Shown here one piece after another: positions 12,856 through 17,512 of a DNA stretch of 17,512 nt. Position numbers and translations under genes: made by a program. Under the pieces are notes generated by a model that ran no database searches, was not told the DNA's origin, and saw only the letters and a program-made list of their open reading frames with translations. The DNA lies in assembly GCA_026387165.1 (NCBI GenBank), contig JAPLMG010000109.1, positions 1-17,512 on the forward strand, read 5' to 3'. Source of the DNA: Candidatus Omnitrophota bacterium (GTDB lineage Bacteria > Omnitrophota > Gorgyraeia > 2-01-FULL-45-10). Each line of letters begins with the position of its first letter. The first letter of the stretch is position 1.

Positions 12856-13319
12856 CGCGCTATCCTATCAACTTCTCTCTTTATTTCACCGAGCGTGTAT
12901 TCATACACTTTGACAGGCTTGCCTATGGGATCCGATATGTCCATACCCAGGCGGATATATGAATTGTCGCGTTGCCCGTATTGTTTAAGTATATGCGTTT
13001 TGGAAGCGGCCTTCGGAACGCGCGCTATTATATCACTCATATGGTGGGCCGCCATAACGAGTATAAGGTCGGCGCTTATTATCATGGCGTCGTTAAGGCT
13101 TCTGGATTTAAAATCGGAGACGTCTACACCCTCGCGCTTCATAACTTCTAGCGTCTCGCGTGTCGGGCCAAATCCGTCAATGGCGCTCACCCCGGCAGAG
13201 CTCACCATAATATTATCTTTGCCAAGCTCTTTGAGCGTCCTCTTCAGGAACCCCTCGGCCATTATAGACCTGCAGCTGTTCCCGGTGCAAACGAATAAGA
13301 CTGATTTTATTTTGGACAT
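12813..13319 (-). CDS. Low-molecular-weight protein-tyrosine/arginine phosphatase family protein
   Basis: 168 residues from ATG 13319; a TTG two codons upstream at 13325 is the alternative start. The P-loop C11-TGNSC-R17-S is the catalytic C(x)5R motif, and D130-P131 is the general-acid loop of the LMW-PTP fold. Members dephosphorylate phosphotyrosine or, as in YwlE, phosphoarginine; arsenate reductases share the fold. Position between tsaC and rpiB matches ywlE in Bacillus, which favours a YwlE-like role, but substrate cannot be decided from sequence. The final 13 residues (VIARSDSDETISG) are encoded by the palindromic element at 12779-12855, so the native C-terminus has been replaced or extended. 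No clear ribosome site. Confidence 0.9.
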   Translation of the reverse strand: MSKIKSVLFVCTGNSCRSIMAEGFLKRTLKELGKDNIMVSSAGVSAIDGFGPTRETLEVMKREGVDVSDFKSRSLNDAMIISADLILVMAAHHMSDIIARVPKAASKTHILKQYGQRDNSYIRLGMDISDPIGKPVKVYEYTLGEIKREVDRIARVIARSDSDETISG

Positions 13320-13330
13320 TTTCAACTATC

Positions 13331-13410
13331 GAAATTTATTGAAATTTGTAGAAACTTGTTGTTTACCCCCGGACAATAAATTTCCTAATTTCCTAATTTC
13401 AATTAATTCC
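13331..13410. repeat. AT-rich inverted and direct repeats between tsaC and the phosphatase gene
   Basis: A perfect 10-bp inverted repeat GAAATTTATT (13331-13340) / AATAAATTTC (13375-13384) encloses a 34-nt centre. Adjacent are direct repeats of TTTCCTAA (about 13381-13397). This fills the gap between the two genes. No promoter or terminator is convincing within it. Confidence 0.5.
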
Positions 13411-13415
13411 TATCC

Positions 13416-14033
13416 TTATTTACCCTGAGTAATAAATTTCAATATTTGTTCCGGTTTTATGGCGCCCACCCTCAGGATCCTGAACGGATCCACTGTCAGA
13501 TCCACTACGGTAGACTCAAGCCCGACTTCGGTCCTGCCGCCGTCGATGACCATGTCGATCTTGCCTTCAAGATCCGCCATGGCCTCCTCCGCCGTGACCG
13601 GCGCTGATCTGCCGCTCAAATTTGCGCTCGGTGCGACTATGGGAACGCCCGATGCCCTTATGAGTTCGAGCGCGGCCTTATTTGCGGGCATCCTGAAGCC
13701 TATCATCTGGCCCTTATGCGACTTTAAAATTATCGTGAGAGGCCCCGGCCAGAATCGAGCCATTAACTTTTCGGCTGTACCGGTGATCGCGCATCCCATA
13801 TCCCGGATCATCTTAAGATCGGATATGTGTACTGTGAACGGCTTCCCTTCGGGCCTGGCCTTCACCCTGCAAAGCCTCTCCACGGCCTTTCCGTTAAGAA
13901 GGTTTGCCGCGATCCCGTAGACGGTCTCCGTAGGAAATACGACAAGGCCGCCCTCTCTTATTATCTTGGCCGCAACAGCTATCTTGCTCTTATCCGGATT
14001 TGCGGGATCTATTTTTATTACGTACGTTTTCAA
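13416..14033 (-). CDS. tsaC: Threonylcarbamoyl-AMP synthase (TsaC/YrdC domain)
   Basis: 205 residues, the single-domain (short Sua5/YrdC) form. It makes threonylcarbamoyl-AMP from threonine, bicarbonate and ATP for tRNA t6A modification. Motifs visible are FPTETVYG (33-40), the KARPEGKPFTVHI nucleotide-binding segment (58-70), FWPGPLTIIL (94-103), PSANLSG (135-141) and ESTVVD. The start is TTG 14033, because the frame has a stop at 14046-14048 and no ATG or GTG before the conserved core. The gene overlaps the 3' end of purE by 44 nt, so translational coupling is likely. Confidence 0.94.
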   Translation of the reverse strand: MKTYVIKIDPANPDKSKIAVAAKIIREGGLVVFPTETVYGIAANLLNGKAVERLCRVKARPEGKPFTVHISDLKMIRDMGCAITGTAEKLMARFWPGPLTIILKSHKGQMIGFRMPANKAALELIRASGVPIVAPSANLSGRSAPVTAEEAMADLEGKIDMVIDGGRTEVGLESTVVDLTVDPFRILRVGAIKPEQILKFITQGK

Positions 14034-14487
14034 CGAGAGATCTCTTCAAGTTGTCTAATTTTTTTGCCATGGCCCTGTCGCTAACGCCCAGAATCTGGAG
14101 CGCCAGTATCCCCGCGTTCTTGGCGCCCGCCTTCCCGATCGCGACCGTCGCCACAGGCACGCCGGAAGGCATCTGTACCGTGGATAAAAACGAGTCTATG
14201 CCTTTGAGCTCTTTAGTCTCCATCGGAACGCCTATTACGGGAAGCGTAGTGTGGCTGGCCACCACTCCGGCTAAATGAGCGGCGCCGCCGGCGCCCGCTA
14301 TGATGACGGAGAACCCCTTTTCCCGCGCGTTCTTAGCAAATTTCGCGGTGTCATCGGGCGAGCGGTGCGCGGATAATATCCTGACCTCTATCCCGACGCC
14401 GTATTCCGTCAGCACTTTTACCGCCTCGTTCATAGTCGGCAGGTCGGAATCGCTGCCCATTATAACTGCTACTCTTGCCCTCTTCAT
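13990..14487 (-). CDS. purE: 5-(carboxyamino)imidazole ribonucleotide mutase (class I PurE)
   Basis: 165 residues, full length. It moves the carboxyl group of N5-CAIR to give CAIR in purine synthesis. GSDSDLPTM at 11-19 binds the substrate phosphate, S39-A40-H41-R42 carries the catalytic His of class I enzymes, and AGAGGAAHLAGVVA follows. Class I PurE normally depends on PurK for N5-CAIR; no purK is in this window. The start ATG 14487 has a strong GGGAGAG ribosome site 8 nt upstream. The last 15 codons overlap tsaC. The gene lies in the same direction as purD and purM, separated from purD by an AT-rich palindromic repeat. Confidence 0.96.
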   Translation of the reverse strand: MKRARVAVIMGSDSDLPTMNEAVKVLTEYGVGIEVRILSAHRSPDDTAKFAKNAREKGFSVIIAGAGGAAHLAGVVASHTTLPVIGVPMETKELKGIDSFLSTVQMPSGVPVATVAIGKAGAKNAGILALQILGVSDRAMAKKLDNLKRSLVENVRNKNRSRKSG

Positions 14488-14513
14488 AGATTAGCTCTCC
14501 CTTGTATAATAAC

Positions 14514-14642
14514 AAATACCAAAGCACAAATGACAAATTAATGACAAATGTCAAAATTCAAATGACAAAACTACGATTTTGGAATTTGTCATTTGGTATT
14601 TGAATTTCATTTGTCATTTGATATTTGTCATTTGACATTTCC
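14514..14642. repeat. Long AT-rich imperfect palindrome between purD and purE
   Basis: The gap is built of repeated CAAATGACAAA, AATGTCAAA and their complements. One arm (about 14521-14569) can pair with the other (about 14585-14640), giving a long weak hairpin centred near ctacgatttt at 14571-14580. The purD stop TGA at 14628-14630 lies inside it. A related copy lies on the other side of purD at 15941-16065. Whether it acts as a terminator, an RNA stabiliser or a parasitic repeat cannot be told. Confidence 0.7.
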
Positions 14643-15923
14643 AACTGCTCTGGAACCTATGTCTCTGCGATAGTGCATCCTGTCAAAAGATATCTTGCCC
14701 AGAGCGTTGTAACAATTATCGATGGCGTCTTTTATATCCGGGCCCAAAGCTGTGACATTCAAAACTCTTCCGCCGTTGGTCAAAAATGTGCTGCTGCCGT
14801 CTGTAGCGCGCTTGCCGGACCTGGTCCCGGCATGGAATACTACCACATCCTTCATCTCTTTGACAAGATCTAAGCCTTTGATCTCGATCCCTTTTTCGTA
14901 TTTGCCCGGATACCCTCCTGATGCCGCCACAATCGAAACACACGGTCTGGGATCCCAATCGAGCGAATAATTCTCTAATCTTCCTTCTATCGACCTCATC
15001 ATGAGATCCACAAGATCGCTCTTAAGCCTCGGCATGATAGCCTGCGTCTCCGGATCGCCGAAACGGGCATTGAACTCAAGCACTTTCGGGCCTTCTTTAG
15101 TCAGCATTATACCGGCATAGAGTATACCCTTGTAAGGCTTGCCTTCTTCGGCCATGCCTCTTATCATGGGCGATATGACTTTGTCCATAATTTTTTTAAA
15201 GACGGCGGCGGTAACCACAGGCGCCGGAGAATAAGCCCCCATTCCGCCCGTGTTGGGCCCTTTATCGCCATCGAAAACTCTCTTATGGTCCTGGCTCGAG
15301 GCAAGAGGCACCACGTTCTTACCATCGGACACTACTATTATCGAAGCCTCTTCGCCGATCAGGCACTCTTCTATGATGATCTTATTTGCCGCATCGCCAA
15401 AGGACCTCTTCACCATCATCTCATTCACCGCATCTTTGGCGGACGATATGCCATCGCATACCAGAACGCCTTTACCCGCGCACAATCCGTCGGCTTTCAC
15501 CACCAGAGGCGCATGATTTACGGCAATATACTTAAGAGCTTCGCCGGCATTGCCGAATACTTTGAAATCCGCGGTGGGGATACCCCGTCTCTTCATAAGC
15601 TCTTTTGAAAATACCTTGCTGCCCTCGATGAGGGCGCAGCTCTTTGAAGGGCCGAATATCTTTAAGCCTTCCGATTCGAACTTATCGACTATTCCCGCGA
15701 CCAGAGCGGCCTCCGGCCCCACGACAGTCAGGCCTATCTCTTTCTCTTTAGCGAAATTCAAAAGGCCGGTGATGTCATCAGCTTTTATATCTACAAGTTC
15801 GGCCGTTTCGGATATGCCGCCATTGCCCGGCGCCGAATAAAGCTTATCGCAAAGCTTACTCTTTGCTATCTTCCAGCAAAGCGCGTGCTCTCTTCCGCCC
15901 GAGCCTATAACCAGTACTTTCAT
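14628..15923 (-). CDS. purD: Phosphoribosylamine-glycine ligase (GAR synthetase)
   Basis: 431 residues, normal PurD length. This ATP-grasp enzyme joins phosphoribosylamine and glycine in the second step of purine synthesis. The N-terminal GSGGREHAL (7-15), KADGLCAGKGV in the ATP-grasp domain, NTGGMGAYSP and EFNARFGDPE (metal-binding Glu/Asn) are all present, as is the C-terminal YRRDIGSRA. I chose ATG 15923 because the family starts at MKVLVIGSGG and a CAGGTG ribosome site lies 7 nt upstream. A longer frame reaching 15968 would only translate the AT-rich repeat. The last few codons (NVK and stop) lie in the repeat on the other side, so both ends of the gene touch copies of the same element. 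Confidence 0.97.
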   Translation of the reverse strand: MKVLVIGSGGREHALCWKIAKSKLCDKLYSAPGNGGISETAELVDIKADDITGLLNFAKEKEIGLTVVGPEAALVAGIVDKFESEGLKIFGPSKSCALIEGSKVFSKELMKRRGIPTADFKVFGNAGEALKYIAVNHAPLVVKADGLCAGKGVLVCDGISSAKDAVNEMMVKRSFGDAANKIIIEECLIGEEASIIVVSDGKNVVPLASSQDHKRVFDGDKGPNTGGMGAYSPAPVVTAAVFKKIMDKVISPMIRGMAEEGKPYKGILYAGIMLTKEGPKVLEFNARFGDPETQAIMPRLKSDLVDLMMRSIEGRLENYSLDWDPRPCVSIVAASGGYPGKYEKGIEIKGLDLVKEMKDVVVFHAGTRSGKRATDGSSTFLTNGGRVLNVTALGPDIKDAIDNCYNALGKISFDRMHYRRDIGSRAVGNVK

Positions 15924-15940
15924 AGAAACACCTGACTTTA

Positions 15941-16065
15941 ATGTCAAATGACAAAGCACAAATGTCAATTGAATATCAAATAATCAAATGTCAAATAACA
16001 AAAAACAGATTTTAGATTTGGAATTTTGAATTTCATTTGTCATTTGAATTTTGACATTTGTCATT
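15941..16065. repeat. Second copy of the AT-rich palindrome, between purM and purD
   Basis: It is the same family as at 14514-14642. It shares on the minus strand CAAATGACAAATGAAATTC and TTTGTGCTTTG segments and a central AAATC...GTTTTT spacer. The purM stop TGA (16061-16063) forms the first bases of the element. The two copies have the same orientation relative to purD transcription. Confidence 0.7.
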
Positions 16066-17062
16066 GCACAACGACTTCTCTATTGCCTTTCACCACTCTG
16101 CCGATGGCGTAACTCTTTACGCCGTTATCGCCCAATATCCGTACCACTCTCCTGGCATCGCGATTAGAGACCGCCAAGACCATGCCTATACCCATATTGA
16201 GAGTTCGGTATATTTCCCTGTCGTCGACATTGCCCTTTTTCTGTACCAATGAAAATATCGCGGGTACCGGCCATGAATATTTATCGATCTCTATCGCGAG
16301 ACCCTTCGGGATTATGCGCGGCACCTTATCATAAAAGGCGCCTCCCGTTATGTTGGCTATCCCTTTTATATCGATCCTCAAATTTTTAAGCGCAAGCACC
16401 GGCCTGGCATAGAGGCACGTCGGGGCCAAAAGTTCTTTTGAATGTTTCTTCAACTCTTTTTCCGTCAATATCTTTCTGATCAGGGAGTAGCCGTTTGAGT
16501 GCGGGCCGCTCGACTCGAGACCTACTATACAATCGCCAAGCTTGATGCTCCTGCCGTCAATTATTTTGGATCTGTCGACTATGCCCACTCCGAAACCGGC
16601 GAGATCGTATTCCCCGTCCTTATACATACCCGGCATCTCGGCGGTCTCTCCGCCTATCAAGGCATATCCGGCCTCCTTGCACGCTTTCGCGATGCCGCTC
16701 ACGATATCTCTTAAAACCTGGCTCTTTATCCTGCCGGTTGAGATGTAATCGAGAAAAAATAGGCCCTCAGCGCCTGAGCACAGAATATCATTGGCGCTCA
16801 TGGCGACTAAGTCTATGCCGACCGTGTCATGTTTATCGGCTAAAAACGCGAGCTTGAGTTTTGTTCCGACGCCATCAGTAGAAGCTACGAGGATGGGGTC
16901 CTTAAACCTCTTTAGATCCGGGCGGAAGAACCCTCCGAAACTTCCTATATCGCTTATCACGCCCTTTATCGCCGTAGACTTCGCAAAACGCTTATAATCT
17001 TTCACAAGTGCGTTCGCCTTGTCAATATCCACTCCTGCCGTCTTATAAGTAACTCTCTTCAT
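16061..17062 (-). CDS. purM: Phosphoribosylformylglycinamidine cyclo-ligase (AIR synthetase)
   Basis: 333 residues, normal for PurM. It closes the imidazole ring of FGAM using ATP to give AIR. Signature segments are STDGVGTKLKLA (61-72), MSANDILCSGAEGLFFLDY (88-106), GGETAEMPGMY (137-147), SSGPHSNGYSLIRK and ANITGGAF. The ATG at 17062 has a strong GAGGAAG ribosome site just upstream. It is the first recognisable gene of a co-directional purM-purD-purE run, so the structured sequence upstream is its probable leader and promoter region. Confidence 0.97.
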   Translation of the reverse strand: MKRVTYKTAGVDIDKANALVKDYKRFAKSTAIKGVISDIGSFGGFFRPDLKRFKDPILVASTDGVGTKLKLAFLADKHDTVGIDLVAMSANDILCSGAEGLFFLDYISTGRIKSQVLRDIVSGIAKACKEAGYALIGGETAEMPGMYKDGEYDLAGFGVGIVDRSKIIDGRSIKLGDCIVGLESSGPHSNGYSLIRKILTEKELKKHSKELLAPTCLYARPVLALKNLRIDIKGIANITGGAFYDKVPRIIPKGLAIEIDKYSWPVPAIFSLVQKKGNVDDREIYRTLNMGIGMVLAVSNRDARRVVRILGDNGVKSYAIGRVVKGNREVVVQ

Positions 17063-17116
17063 CTCTTCCTCTAAACCTAAAACTTTCGTTATGTTAGCAC
17101 AAATATGATAAAAATC

Positions 17117-17281
17117 TTATAGGAAAAATGTTCCCCCTCGTCTTAAGTAGCCTGGGCCGGTCTTTTGTTCAGGATAAAAACGGGAACCTGCGGAACTCGG
17201 GCCCATGGAAGGGCCCTCAAATCCTCCTTCGCATTCAACCAGCGATAGGTTCAGTGCTTCGGAGAGATTTCGCCGAAGCAT
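17117..17281 (-). CDS. Doubtful small ORF (54 codons) upstream of purM
   Basis: A minus-strand ATG at 17281 opens 54 codons ending at TAA 17117-17119. The product begins MLRRNLSEALNL and ends PGYLRRGGTFFL, Gly/Pro-rich in the middle with no recognised domain. An internal ATG at 17206 gives 29 codons with a GAGGG site 7 nt upstream. The longer start lacks a clear ribosome site. The 5' part overlaps a cloverleaf-like inverted-repeat structure, so the region may be a structured RNA or a dispersed repeat. The end is 54 nt before purM, and a leader-peptide role is possible but unproven. Confidence 0.25.
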   Translation of the reverse strand: MLRRNLSEALNLSLVECEGGFEGPSMGPSSAGSRFYPEQKTGPGYLRRGGTFFL

Positions 17282-17309
17282 TCTATAGTAATACTACCGA
17301 ATGCGAAGG
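17226..17309. repeat. Cloverleaf-like nested inverted repeat upstream of purM
   Basis: The outer arms CCTTCGCATTC (17226-17236) and GAATGCGAAGG (17299-17309) form a perfect 11-bp stem. Inside are three further hairpins: AACC/GGTT (17237-17251, 7-nt loop), TGCTTCGG/CCGAAGCA (17255-17280, 10-nt loop) and TAGT/ACTA (17286-17296, 3-nt loop). A separate GGGCCC/GGGCCC hairpin sits beside it at 17200-17217. It does not match tRNA arm geometry or a riboswitch that I recognise. Confidence 0.65.
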
Positions 17310-17512
17310 CGAACATCCTCGGTTCATTTAAGTATGTAAAAGTCCTTAAATATAACCGTTTGTCTCCTTCACAAAAGACCTAACATTTTTATTGTGCTCA
17401 CATAACTTAGTTTTAGGTTTTACAACACTCTAATAGCCGTTCATGCTATAAAATTTTTTCGCTTGTTCCGATGGCGGAACTTGCGAGGTACAGCCTGAAG
17501 CGGCGTTACACA
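17282..17512. other. AT-rich region at the right edge without a recognisable gene
   Basis: I see no convincing coding frame on either strand. A small GTTCCG/CGGAAC hairpin lies at 17465-17480 without an adjacent T-run in the minus direction. On the minus strand there are A/T-rich stretches that could hold the promoter for purM-purD-purE, for example TTGTGA followed about 16 nt later by TATTTA. None is strong enough to call. Confidence 0.4.

Noticed and set aside
17226..17309. tRNA gene
   Set aside because: The arms have the wrong lengths (11-bp closing stem, 8-bp arm with 10-nt loop), and there is no T-loop GTTCRA or CCA-adjacent pattern.
17226..17309. Integron attC site
   Set aside because: There is no matching pair of RYYYAAC and GTTRRRY boxes at the ends and no integrase or cassette genes nearby.
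17465..17480. Intrinsic terminator at the right edge
   Set aside because: The GTTCCG/CGGAAC hairpin is followed on the minus strand by A-rich, not T-rich, sequence and has no T-run on the plus strand.

Overview
The window looks like chromosomal DNA from an uncultivated bacterium, and Omnitrophota (Candidatus Omnitrophica) is my best guess. The guess rests on the style of the giant protein, roughly even GC content, and gaps filled with small palindromic repeats. No rRNA or marker phylogeny was available, so it is inference. Every convincing gene is on the minus strand, so transcription runs from high to low coordinates. There are no tRNAs, rRNAs, IS transposases or CRISPR arrays.

In transcription order, the right half holds housekeeping genes. 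After a gene-poor, highly structured leader (about 17117-17512, with a doubtful 54-codon ORF) come three purine biosynthesis genes: purM, purD and purE. Then follow tsaC (tRNA t6A synthesis, overlapping purE), a low-molecular-weight phosphatase, rpiB, glyA, a dCMP deaminase (comEB-like), a tiny lipoprotein-like ORF and nrdR. The run tsaC-phosphatase-rpiB-glyA resembles the ywl/glyA neighbourhood of Firmicutes. It links tRNA modification, pentose phosphate, one-carbon and deoxynucleotide metabolism, ending with the regulator of ribonucleotide reductase.

The left half (1-9580) is dominated by one giant gene of 2847 codons with its own good promoter. In order it encodes a Sec-type signal sequence, an HExxH metallopeptidase-like motif, a Gly/Gln linker and coiled coil, a CobT-like VWA domain with an intact MIDAS, two midasin/MoxR-like AAA+ modules, a second coiled coil, and YVTN-type beta-propeller repeats. 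The frame closes in the middle of a propeller repeat at 1037. A different minus frame is then open without a stop to the window edge and carries another coiled coil, two WD40-like repeats and more YVTN repeats. The gene is therefore probably longer and broken by a frameshift, a deletion or an assembly collapse within its repeats.

Most gaps between the housekeeping genes carry a different small inverted-repeat family. Several of these elements run into coding sequence: they supply the C-termini of the phosphatase and RpiB, sit inside the lipoprotein signal region, and appear as an in-frame insert in the giant gene.
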